DNA of 64,000 nt, from the NCBI RefSeq assembly GCF_010669305.1, contig NZ_CP048649.1, forward strand, positions 1,116,001-1,180,000, read 5' to 3'. Source of the DNA: Aminipila butyrica. GTDB taxonomy: Bacteria > Bacillota > Clostridia > Peptostreptococcales > Anaerovoracaceae. The notes beneath the pieces were generated by a model. The model worked only from the letters and a program-made list of their open reading frames with translations, was not told where the DNA came from and did no database searches. The position numbers and the translations under genes are program-made. Shown in pieces: positions 9,257 through 17,220 of this stretch (positions are counted from its first letter, which is position 1; every line of letters begins with the position of its first letter).

Positions 9257-9931
9257 TTATACATCCAGTACTTGAATTCTATATTGCAGTTCGGGCATGA
9301 CAGCCTTTAGGCCGAGGCAGATTCGTTCCAGGGCCTCTTGACGGTAAGACACAGAGGTGTGCCGATGGCCTTGAATGACAAGCAGGAGTTTTTTTGTCTG
9401 GGGGGTAATCTTGTACAGCTCTGAATCACGGCAGTCCAGATAAGCTAAGATACCTTGCTGATCCCGATAGACTAAATCTGTGGCGGCTACTTTTTTCTCC
9501 GGGGCCATGATGGGATAAAAGGTATCTTCTCTTTTGGAGATGGTAAATTCCACCGGAAACTGGATTTTGTCCAAGTCATGGGCGCCTATGGACAGGTAGG
9601 ACTGGAGGGTTTCGGCGTTGTACCAATCTACCACGGTGTTAATTCGAGGCAGGGAACCTCGTCGCTGGATGTTTTTGATCAGGGCTTCAGCAGTAGGCGG
9701 ATTTTTCTTAGAACTTCGACCCACCTGCTGAACTAATTCCCGGTAGCCGATTACAATCGGATTTTCATCCAATTCTTCCAGATTAAGCGCTAAAGCTTTC
9801 TGTTGCCAGTGCTCCAGAAACAATTGCTTTTCCTCTGAAAGGGAAGCCTCCAGGTCTATGCCTGACATAGTCGCGATAACCACTTGCTGAATCCCCAGAC
9901 CAGCTAGACTTTTATCTAAAATAAATTCCAT
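9257..9931 (-). CDS. B3/4 (tRNA-synthetase-editing-like) domain protein
   Basis: 224 aa. The start at 9931 has GGGAGGAG 5-10 nt upstream; longer starts lack this. The whole protein resembles the stand-alone B3/B4 domain found in phenylalanyl-tRNA synthetase beta, with the segment RRGSLPRINTVVDWYN and a C-terminal beta-rich part. Stand-alone members are usually annotated as putative trans-editing or aminoacyl-hydrolase proteins. It lies convergent to the upstream cyclase. Its leader contains three consecutive perfect palindromes. Confidence 0.75.
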   Translation of the reverse strand: MEFILDKSLAGLGIQQVVIATMSGIDLEASLSEEKQLFLEHWQQKALALNLEELDENPIVIGYRELVQQVGRSSKKNPPTAEALIKNIQRRGSLPRINTVVDWYNAETLQSYLSIGAHDLDKIQFPVEFTISKREDTFYPIMAPEKKVAATDLVYRDQQGILAYLDCRDSELYKITPQTKKLLLVIQGHRHTSVSYRQEALERICLGLKAVMPELQYRIQVLDV

Positions 9932-9947
9932 AGGTTCTCCTCCCTTA

Positions 9948-10050
9948 CCAGAAGAATTCACTTCTTCTGGATTGTATGGACCGCAATATCAACAAAATGT
10001 TCATTTTGTTGCGCATATGCGAGCTAAAAGCGCCTCGCAGAGGCTTTTTT
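9948..10050 (-). promoter_or_regulatory. Structured leader: three palindromes upstream of B3/4 gene
   Basis: From the gene outward: CCAGAAGAA/TTCTTCTGG with a 5-nt loop (9948-9970); CAACAAAATG/CATTTTGTTG with a 2-nt centre (9990-10011), overlapping a CGCATATGCG palindrome (about 10012-10021); and GCCTC/GAGGC followed by seven T on the plus strand (about 10034-10053). No T-box consensus (GGGTGGNACCGCG) is present. Role unknown. Confidence 0.4.
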
Positions 10051-10086
10051 TATAGATATATTCTAGCACGAAAAAGCTGAAATTTT

Positions 10087-10162
10087 CAACCAATTCGCAT
10101 AACTTTAGCATAGGAGATAAAGATTTGCCGGATTGGTTGGTTTTATTTTTTGAAATTGGTTG
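10087..10162. repeat. Three ATTGGTTG boxes upstream of the aminotransferase promoter
   Basis: CAACCAAT at 10087-10094 (inverted), ATTGGTTG at 10132-10139 and again at 10155-10162. They lie just before a candidate promoter TGTTTT-17 bp-TATGAT (about 10163-10191). They look like binding sites for an unidentified regulator. Confidence 0.4.
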
Positions 10163-10229
10163 TGTTTTCTATAAATCCATCGTGATATGATGAGGCCACA
10201 TTAACATTATTATTACGGAGGAATGCAAC

Positions 10230-11354
10230 ATGAAAATCAATGATTTTAAACTAGAATGTTATTTTGGTCTGTACGAATTTACCGCACCGTACCTGCTGAC
10301 CCAGTCAGACTGCGAATCCATGACCACCAAAGAACTGCTGGACTTGGAGCCGGGAGCAGAGGAGGCTTATTTGAATCAATGGTTGGGCTATACTGAAACT
10401 TGGGGAGATCCAGAATTGAGAACCGCTATTGCTGGATTGTACAAGAATATGACGGCAGAGGATGTGCTGGTATTTCACGGAGCACAGGAAGCAATCTTTG
10501 GCTACATGAATGTCATGCTCAACGAAGGCGATCACATGATTGCCATGTATCCAAACTATCAGTCTGCTTATGAGGTAGCCAATTCCGTGCCTAACTGTGA
10601 ATTTTCCAAGTGGTATTTAAAGGATGACGGCAGCAAATGGGTAGTGGATTTTGACGAGCTGGAGACCTTGATTAAACCGAATACTAAGGTGATTGCGGTC
10701 AACTCCCCGAACAACCCTACAGGCTATACTTTTACCAATGCAGAGATCAAACAGCTGTGCGACATTTGTAAGAAACACGATATTTACCTCTTTGCTGACG
10801 AGGTGTACAAAGGTCTGGAACTGGATGGAGAAAAGCGAGAATGGATGGCAGACCACTATCATAAGTGTGTATCCTTAGGGGTTATGTCTAAGGCTTATGG
10901 ATTGGCTGGACTGCGTGTAGGCTGGTTAGTGACCAAGGATCACGAGATCTTAGATCAAGTGGTGAAGTTTAAGCACTATATGAGTATCTGCGATTCTGCT
11001 CCGTCGGAATTTCTCTCCAAAGTGGCGTTGAAGCACAGCGATGAGCTGCTGGAGCGCAGCACCAATATCATTCGGGAGAATCTAAAGCTGATGGATGAGT
11101 TTTTCGCCAGATACCCTAAGCTCTTCGAGAAGAAGGCGATTACTTGTGGGCCTGTAGCCTTCCACAAGCTGCTGCTTGATATGCCGGTTAAAGAGTTCTG
11201 CCAGCTAGCGGTAGATAAAAAAGGCGTTCTGCTGCTGCCAGCGGATATTTATGACTTGGACGGCCCGTATTTTAGAATGGGTTATGGCCGGAAGGGCGTG
11301 CCAGAAAGCTTGGCCAAGTTTGAAGAATTCTTAATTGAAGAAAAATTTGTATAA
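10230..11354 (+). CDS. Class I/II PLP-dependent aminotransferase
   Basis: 374 aa. Fold-type I aminotransferase motifs are present: SPNNPTGY, the DEVYKGL segment and the PLP-Lys motif SKAYGLAGLRVGW. Start is ATG 10230 behind ACGGAGG. It opens a run of four same-strand genes (ornithine cyclodeaminase-like, PhzF-like, NADPH-FMN reductase-like) with short gaps, so an amino-acid conversion pathway is likely. The substrate amino acid is not evident from sequence. Confidence 0.9.
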   Translation: MKINDFKLECYFGLYEFTAPYLLTQSDCESMTTKELLDLEPGAEEAYLNQWLGYTETWGDPELRTAIAGLYKNMTAEDVLVFHGAQEAIFGYMNVMLNEGDHMIAMYPNYQSAYEVANSVPNCEFSKWYLKDDGSKWVVDFDELETLIKPNTKVIAVNSPNNPTGYTFTNAEIKQLCDICKKHDIYLFADEVYKGLELDGEKREWMADHYHKCVSLGVMSKAYGLAGLRVGWLVTKDHEILDQVVKFKHYMSICDSAPSEFLSKVALKHSDELLERSTNIIRENLKLMDEFFARYPKLFEKKAITCGPVAFHKLLLDMPVKEFCQLAVDKKGVLLLPADIYDLDGPYFRMGYGRKGVPESLAKFEEFLIEEKFV

Positions 11355-11388
11355 GCAGACATACTAGAAGTTAACCGGGAGGTGTATT

Positions 11389-12375
11389 ATGAAAACCTTA
11401 TTGCTCAGCATCGATCATGTGCGAAGCTCCTTGTCCATGAAGGAGGTCATTCAGGCTGTAGAGGAAGGCTATCAGTCTTATGATGCCGGAATGGTCCAGC
11501 AGCCCGACATCGTATCCATGGAAATGCCCGCCAACAACGGGGAAACCGACATTAAATCCTGCTACAACCAGCTGAATGAACGGATATCCGTCAAGGTGGC
11601 TTCCGGCTTTTACGATAATGGCAAGTCCAATGATTTGCCGACGATGATTGGCACCATCCTGCTCTTTGATGGCAAGACAGGAGCCCCCCTTTGTATTATG
11701 GATGGCAGCCTGATTACAGGTATTCGCACGGGCGCAGCGGGCGCTATTTCCGCGAAGCTGTTGGCCAGAAAAGATTCAAAGACGGTGGCGGTTTTCGGCG
11801 GCGGAGGTCAAGCCAGAATGCAAGTTTACGCCTTGTGTCAGGTACTGGACATCCAGGAAGTCCGGGTGTATAGTGAATACAAGGACGAATTGGCCCGTTA
11901 CAAGGACGAGGTAGAAGCCCAGGAAAAAGTGCGGGTTGTTTTGTGTGATACCCCAGAGGAAGCCATGAAGGGGGCGGACATTGCCATTTCTACCACCCCG
12001 TCCAAGAAGTATCTGGTCGAGAGGGCTTGGGTGCAGCCGGGTACCCATATCATCGCCGTAGGGGCAGATATGGCCGGCAAAAACGAATGGGACCCAGAGG
12101 TATTTCGAGGGGCTAAGGTAGTCAACGACAGCATCTCTCAGTGTGTCAGCAGAGGTGAGACTAGAAATGCTATTTTAGCAGGAGTCATCCAGGAAAGCGA
12201 TATCTATGCAGAGATTGGTCAGCTGGTAGCGGGTCAGAAGCCCCTTCGGGAAAACGATCAAGAGATTACCCTGTTTGATACGACGGGTATGGCTATCCAG
12301 GATAATGTGACGGCAGTCAAGGTGTACCAGTTGGCCAAGGAAAAGGGTCTGGGCCAATATTTTGAGTTTATTTAG
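11389..12375 (+). CDS. Ornithine cyclodeaminase / mu-crystallin family NAD-dependent enzyme
   Basis: 328 aa. Start ATG 11389 follows GGGAGGTG. The family's dinucleotide-binding part is visible (AVFGGGGQARMQ, about residue 125) along with the active-site-side motif GIRTGAAGAISAKLLAR. Members deaminate ornithine to proline, or act on alanine, lysine or imine substrates; the residues seen do not settle which. A RocB-like gene and a permease further right fit ornithine/arginine use but do not prove it. Confidence 0.88.
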   Translation: MKTLLLSIDHVRSSLSMKEVIQAVEEGYQSYDAGMVQQPDIVSMEMPANNGETDIKSCYNQLNERISVKVASGFYDNGKSNDLPTMIGTILLFDGKTGAPLCIMDGSLITGIRTGAAGAISAKLLARKDSKTVAVFGGGGQARMQVYALCQVLDIQEVRVYSEYKDELARYKDEVEAQEKVRVVLCDTPEEAMKGADIAISTTPSKKYLVERAWVQPGTHIIAVGADMAGKNEWDPEVFRGAKVVNDSISQCVSRGETRNAILAGVIQESDIYAEIGQLVAGQKPLRENDQEITLFDTTGMAIQDNVTAVKVYQLAKEKGLGQYFEFI

Positions 12376-12392
12376 AGGAAAGGGTGAGTGCC

Positions 12393-13285
12393 ATGAAATT
12401 TAGTATTGTGGATGCGTTTACGGACCAGCTGTTTGGGGGAATCCCGCCGGTGTGGTGATTCTTCCCCAGGGCGCAGATTTTCCAACCGATGAAGTGATGG
12501 TCAAGACGGCGGCGGAACTGCGCTATTCCGAGACTGCCTTTATTAAAGTGCTGGCAGCGGATACCTTTAATGTCCGCTATTTCACACCAGCAGCAGAAGT
12601 GGATTTATGTGGTCACGCCACCATCGGAGCGTTTTATACCCTGCTTCAGGAGGGGCTGGTGGAACCGGGTAAAGTGTATACCAACAAGACTCTGGCCGGA
12701 GATCTGAACATTGTAATTTCTGAGGAATCCATTTTGATGGACATGGGCGATCCTGAGCTGTTTGAGCATATTCCAGCGGGAGAAGCTACCGCGGAACTGT
12801 ATCAAATCATGGGGCTACAGGCCGCGGGCCAGGAGTACTGCCAGCAGAAGCCGGAGGTGAAATTGCTGCCTAGAAAGGTATCAACAGGCCTTATCGACAT
12901 CATGATGCCGGTAAAGAATGAGGAAGAGTTAGCCAAAATTGCGCCAGATTTTGCGGCCCTCACCGAGCTTTCCAAGAAGTATGGCGTGGTTGGGGTTCAT
13001 GCCTTTACGGTAAATGGAAGTGATGGCCGGATTCACGCTCGCAACTTTGCACCCCTGTATGATATTGATGAAGAGGCAGCCACTGGCACATCCAACGGAG
13101 CCCTAATTTATTACTTATTTGATTGCGGACTGGTCCAGCCAGAACAAATTTATTCGGTGATTCAAGGAGAACAAATGGGCCGGCCTTCGGAGATTGCGGC
13201 TCAGGTTACCGTGGCAGGCGGTAAGGAAAGAGTCAAAGTAGGCGGTTTCGCAGTGACCTTAGCTACGGGAGAAATCAATATATAA
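12393..13285 (+). pseudogene. PhzF-family isomerase/epimerase gene with a one-base frameshift
   Basis: ATG 12393, behind an AGAGGAAAGGG site, encodes the typical PhzF N-terminus (MKFSIVDAFTDQLFGG) and then hits a stop at 12456-12458. The remainder, in the next frame, carries on with VVILPQGADFP and includes the catalytic-Glu segment RYSETAF and the C-terminal GTSNGAL motif through 13285. The break is near 12440, where GGGGGAATCCC is one base shorter than the expected GGN-AAT-CCC. Either a real inactivating deletion or an error in the assembly at a G-run. The downstream frame has no obvious start of its own. Confidence 0.8.
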
Positions 13286-13299
13286 AGGGGCGATTGTTG

Positions 13300-13848
13300 A
13301 TGTTGAAAGTTTTATTGGTAAGCGGCAGTCCACGAGCAGAGGGCAATACCAAGACCGCTTTGAATCAGGTGCTAAAAGGCATTCAGGTCAAGGAGCCTCA
13401 GGCAGAAGTGGCGTTGCTGGACCTCGGCAAGATGAAGCTGAGTGGCTGTACCAACTGTGATGCTTGTAAAGAGAATGGAGAAAACTGTGTGATTCCCGAC
13501 GAGGGCGCGTTGTTGACAGACAAGCTGGAAGAGGCAGACGTGGTTATTATTGGGACCCCGGTATATTACTGGGGTATGACGGCGCAGTTAAAGACTGCCA
13601 TTGACCGGCTGTATGCCAAGGAGGAGCAGCTTCGGCAGCAGAAGAAAAAGCTTGGATTCCTGGCAATCGGAGCAGCTTCCGTGGAGGATGTACAGTATAA
13701 AATGATTGCCGACCAATTTAAATGTATCGGAGATTATTTCGGCTGGAGTTTGGTATTCAACAAAGCCATATCTGCTTTTGAAACAGGAGATTTGGCGAAG
13801 AATTCTGCTCAGCTCCAAGAATTAGAAGCACTTGGTCAAGCCGTGTAA
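13300..13848 (+). CDS. NADPH-dependent FMN reductase / flavodoxin-fold protein (iron-sulfur flavoprotein-like)
   Basis: 182 aa. Start ATG 13300, about 10 nt after AAGGGG. The flavin phosphate loop is GSPRAEGNTKTA (about 8-19). The segment CTNCDACKENGENC supplies four closely spaced Cys, like the compact cluster motif of ISF-type flavoproteins, and GTPVYYWGMTAQLK is the second flavin-binding part. Terminator follows. Probably the electron-transfer member of the preceding operon. Confidence 0.85.
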   Translation: MLKVLLVSGSPRAEGNTKTALNQVLKGIQVKEPQAEVALLDLGKMKLSGCTNCDACKENGENCVIPDEGALLTDKLEEADVVIIGTPVYYWGMTAQLKTAIDRLYAKEEQLRQQKKKLGFLAIGAASVEDVQYKMIADQFKCIGDYFGWSLVFNKAISAFETGDLAKNSAQLQELEALGQAV

Positions 13849-13864
13849 AAAGGTTGGCAAAGAT

Positions 13865-13892
13865 AAAAGCACACTGGGATAGTGTGCTTTTT
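13865..13892 (+). terminator. Intrinsic terminator
   Basis: AAAGCACACT/AGTGTGCTTT stem, GGGAT loop, T-run. It ends the 10230-13848 gene group. Confidence 0.88.
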
Positions 13893-13927
13893 GCATGTTT
13901 GCAAGTCCGGCGTCCCTTGCGCATAAA

Positions 13928-15322
13928 TTAGAATTTCCCGAGGGTTCCCAGTTTTAAGTGGTATTTGTTGAGTTTGTAGTTCAAGGTTTGTCTGGAAATC
14001 TTCAAGTCTTCTGCTAGATTCGCCAGGGAGGTGGCTTGCTTTCCTCGCTTAGAGATAAACGCCTTTTCAAAGGCTTCCAGCCCCTCGTTTAAGGAGCTGA
14101 AACCAAACCAATCGGCCTTTTCTGCACCAGAGCTTATAGCAGACGTGCCCTCCAGGGGGTAAAATCGGGGAAAATCGGCCTTTTCAATCAGGTTGGAGGA
14201 GGCAAAATTAAAAGCTCCTTCAATGGAATTTTTCAATTCCCGCACATTGCCCGGCCAATCGTAGGCTTGCAGAAAGGCGGAAACCTCAGGGGAAACGCCC
14301 TCAATATTCTTCTTCATCTCACTGTTGTAGTGATGGATAAAATGCGCAGTTAAATAAGGGATATCTCCCTTTCGTTCCCGCAAAGGCGGTACTTCAATTT
14401 GTACACCGGATAAACGATAGAATAAATCCTTTCGGATGCGGTTTTCGTTTATACAGCTCTGGGGATGTTCATTGATAGCAGCGATAATGCGCACATCAAT
14501 TTTTTTGGGCGCAGAGCCGCCAATGCGAGTAATCTTCTTTTCTTCGATGGCTTTCAGCAGCTTAGCCTGCATGTTCAAATCCATGGAATTAATCTCATCT
14601 AAAAATATCGTGCCGCCGTTGGCCAGTTCAAAGATACCGGCCTTGCTTTCGGCACCCGTGTAGCTGCCTTTGGTAGTGCCAAAGAAAATACTTTCTAGCA
14701 AGGTGTTGGGAATGGCCGCACAATTTTGCGAAATAAATAAGTGGTTTTTTCGGGAACTGGAGCTGTGAATGGATTGGGCTACCAGTTCCTTTCCGGTACC
14801 AGTTTCTCCATATATAAGAATGCTGGTATTGGTTTGAGCAACCTTATGTATTTTAAATTTGAGCAGTTCAATTTCTTTGGATGTGCCGATAATATCGTGA
14901 GGCATATACAGGTCATTGGCATGGGTTATAGTCAGATTGGATAAGTCGATATTGTTGCGAAAGGTCAGCGCATCAATAAACTTGGTGGTGCTGATGGCAC
15001 CGATGATCTCCCCGTTTTCTACAATGGGAAAGGTGTTGTCCACCGCAGAAATTTCCCTTCCTGAGGCATGGAGCAAGGTCTGAACTTGATTGGTTGTCGT
15101 CTCTCCGTACTTGACGGCGCGGAAACAGGTAGAAGTCTCTTCTGTTAAATTGGGCCAGATATCCACTGGGGTCTTACCGATGGAATTTTTCTCATTAAGG
15201 TTGATATCGCTGTTGATAAAGAGCCGGTTATAGCGAATGACACAATCCTTATCTACAATCATGATGCCATCAAAGAAATTCTCTATTTTCGTTACCAGAT
15301 TATAATAAACGTCATCAATCAT
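13928..15322 (-). CDS. Sigma-54-dependent enhancer-binding regulator (PAS-AAA-Fis HTH)
   Basis: 464 aa. Start at 15322 has GGAAGGAG 8 nt upstream. N-terminal PAS-like sensor (about 1-130), central AAA+ sigma-54 activation domain with Walker A GETGTGKE, and a C-terminal Fis-type HTH (LANLAEDLKISRQTLNYKL). The sigma-54 contact loop reads GSYTGA rather than the common GAFTGA, a conservative change. It faces the divergent permease-RocB unit, which has a matching -24/-12 promoter and a palindromic upstream site, so that unit is its likely target. Its ligand, probably an amino acid or derivative, is unknown. Confidence 0.92.
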   Translation of the reverse strand: MIDDVYYNLVTKIENFFDGIMIVDKDCVIRYNRLFINSDINLNEKNSIGKTPVDIWPNLTEETSTCFRAVKYGETTTNQVQTLLHASGREISAVDNTFPIVENGEIIGAISTTKFIDALTFRNNIDLSNLTITHANDLYMPHDIIGTSKEIELLKFKIHKVAQTNTSILIYGETGTGKELVAQSIHSSSSRKNHLFISQNCAAIPNTLLESIFFGTTKGSYTGAESKAGIFELANGGTIFLDEINSMDLNMQAKLLKAIEEKKITRIGGSAPKKIDVRIIAAINEHPQSCINENRIRKDLFYRLSGVQIEVPPLRERKGDIPYLTAHFIHHYNSEMKKNIEGVSPEVSAFLQAYDWPGNVRELKNSIEGAFNFASSNLIEKADFPRFYPLEGTSAISSGAEKADWFGFSSLNEGLEAFEKAFISKRGKQATSLANLAEDLKISRQTLNYKLNKYHLKLGTLGKF

Positions 15323-15375
15323 TTTAGGCACTCCTTCCAACTTAAAATTAATTTTATGATAGCATATGCCAGTAC

Positions 15376-15421
15376 AAAGGTGTAAAGATTTTTCACAATT
15401 GGTAAAAAAGTTTACACCTTT
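15376..15421. promoter_or_regulatory. Perfect inverted repeat, candidate enhancer (UAS) for the sigma-54 activator
   Basis: AAAGGTGTAAA (15376-15386) and TTTACACCTTT (15411-15421) are perfect inverted copies separated by 24 bp. They lie in the divergent region, 54 bp before the regulator start and about 150 bp upstream of the -24/-12 element. Confidence 0.65.
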
Positions 15422-15571
15422 GCCGGAGTTTAATAAAGACCTCTCATAACAAAACAGTGAAAACGCAGCGAGCCGATTAAATATTTTTAAGGCCCGCTGC
15501 TTTTATATATTGGGGATTAGGAGCGTTTCTTCTTCTTGTAGAAGAAGCTTATAAAACGGTCTAACACCACG

Positions 15572-15588
15572 TTGGCATTCTTCTTGCT
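15572..15588 (+). promoter_or_regulatory. Sigma-54 (-24/-12) promoter for permease-RocB unit
   Basis: TTGGCA and TTGCT are arranged so that the invariant GG (15574-15575) and GC (15586-15587) are separated by exactly 10 bp. Distance to the permease start is about 195 bp. The rest of the 15323-15783 gap holds hairpins (GCAGCGAGCC/GGCCCGCTGC, 15462-15501; CTTCTTC/GAAGAAG near 15529-15547) but no convincing gene. Confidence 0.72.
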
Positions 15589-15783
15589 CTTTATGGATAG
15601 AAAGGTGAGGCTAAAGAGGAAAGCGAGACCAGAGAAGAGGAGGGAAGGGCGATGGCTTGAATAAAACGGCCGAATCCATTGGCAGAGAAGTATTTACACC
15701 AGAAAGGATTAAAAGTAATTTAAAAAAGTTTTAAAAAAGAGAATTTTTAAAGAATTCCAAAGAGAAGAAGGAGAAAATTAGAA

Positions 15784-17217
15784 ATGGATAAAATCATCGG
15801 TAAGGAGATCGAGAAGACGGATAACCTGAATCGGGCATTGAAGCTGCCGGCTATTGTTATGGTCAGCATGGGTGGAACTGTCGGTACAGGTCTGTTCTTA
15901 GGTTCGGGATACGTGATGCAAAATGCAGGCCCTGGCGGAACTTTAATCGCCTATTTGTTTGGCGGTGTTATTATGTATTTGATGATGTTGTGTCTGGGAG
16001 AGTTGATGGTAGCAAAACCAGTAGCAGGCGGAGTGCAGGCCTATGCTACAGAATTAGTCAATCCGGCTATGGGCTTTACGGTAGGCTGGATTAAAACCTT
16101 GGCCTATGCCCTCACCGCTTCGGCTCAGCTGGTAGCTTCATCGATTATCGTCAGCAATATTTTTCCCCAAGTTCCGTCCATTTATTTTATAGTGGCATTT
16201 ATTCTGCTTTTTATTGTGATGAATATGGGGCCTGTAGACAAGGCTGGAAATTCAGGATTTGTATTTAGCAGCATTAAGTTTTTCTTAGTGATCTCTTTTA
16301 TAATCGTTGGCTTTGCCATGATTATGGGGGTTGGATTTAAACCGACAGGTTTTTCTAACATGGTCAATGACGGTGGATTTTTTCCTATCGGAATCAAGGG
16401 CATTGTCATGACCATGATGTCAGCAGCTTTCGCTTTTGGCGGAGCTGACCTTTGTGCCAGTGCAGCAGGTGAAGCTGAAAATCCGGAGAAAACCCTTCCG
16501 AAGGTAATCAACTGGACCATCTGGGGTTTGATTCTGTGCTACATTGTATCCTTTGTCATTTTGTTAGCCATTTTACCGTGGCGTACTGCCAGCTTAAATT
16601 CCAGCCCCTTTGCCGATGTATTTAAACTTGCTGGTTTACATTCCGGGGAGCTCATCGTCAATGTTTGCGTGTTGACCTCGGCACTGTCTTCCGGAAATGC
16701 TTTTGTCTTTGCCTGCACGAGGTCTTTGTGGTCCATGGGAAGTCTGGGTCAGGCACCAGCTTTTCTGTCTAAGCTGAGTAAAAAGAAGGTGCCGATTCCG
16801 GCTCTGTTGGCGACCATGCTGGTGGCTTCTCTAGCCGTGGTATCTGCCTTTGTGGCAAAAGATACGGTTTACTTATTCTTACAATCCGTCATCGGTATTG
16901 CCAACGTATTTACCTACAGTTTGTATGGTGTCTGTCTCATGGCTTTTAGAAAGGTTTACATAAAAGAAGGCGGGTCTTTGGGAAATTTAAAATATAAAAC
17001 ACCTTTTTTCCCGCTTACACCTATACTGCTCATTTTCATGTGCGCTATTTTGTTCATTGGCATGTTCTTTGATCCCAGCCAAAAGTTGGCCTTGATGACG
17101 GGCATTCCAACCTTGATTTTGCTGTACGGATTTTTTACAATCTATCAGCGGGCAGCTAAAAAGTCCATGAGTACAGGAAACATTGCAGCAGCTGGTATTG
17201 ACCAGAGAAGGGAATAA
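15784..17217 (+). CDS. Amino-acid permease of the APC superfamily
   Basis: 477 aa, about 12 hydrophobic segments. The N-terminal helix carries the APC substrate-binding loop GGTVGTGLFLGSG. Start ATG 15784 follows AAGGAG. Three bases separate its stop from the RocB-like gene, so the two are co-transcribed. It imports an amino acid, probably the source of the substrate for the next enzyme; specificity is not readable from sequence. Confidence 0.9.
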   Translation: MDKIIGKEIEKTDNLNRALKLPAIVMVSMGGTVGTGLFLGSGYVMQNAGPGGTLIAYLFGGVIMYLMMLCLGELMVAKPVAGGVQAYATELVNPAMGFTVGWIKTLAYALTASAQLVASSIIVSNIFPQVPSIYFIVAFILLFIVMNMGPVDKAGNSGFVFSSIKFFLVISFIIVGFAMIMGVGFKPTGFSNMVNDGGFFPIGIKGIVMTMMSAAFAFGGADLCASAAGEAENPEKTLPKVINWTIWGLILCYIVSFVILLAILPWRTASLNSSPFADVFKLAGLHSGELIVNVCVLTSALSSGNAFVFACTRSLWSMGSLGQAPAFLSKLSKKKVPIPALLATMLVASLAVVSAFVAKDTVYLFLQSVIGIANVFTYSLYGVCLMAFRKVYIKEGGSLGNLKYKTPFFPLTPILLIFMCAILFIGMFFDPSQKLALMTGIPTLILLYGFFTIYQRAAKKSMSTGNIAAAGIDQRRE

Positions 17218-17220
17218 CCT

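Noticed and set aside
10030..10055. Terminator for the GGDEF gene ending at 9228
   Set aside because: The hairpin is 800 bp away and beyond a convergent gene; I kept it only as part of the palindrome cluster.
15500..15700. Minus-strand open stretch that reads like the C-terminus of a membrane protein (ending in a Lys/Arg-rich tail), possibly a pseudogene with a frameshift
   Set aside because: No start, no recognisable family, and the same bases hold a well-spaced sigma-54 promoter and hairpins that explain the sequence better.
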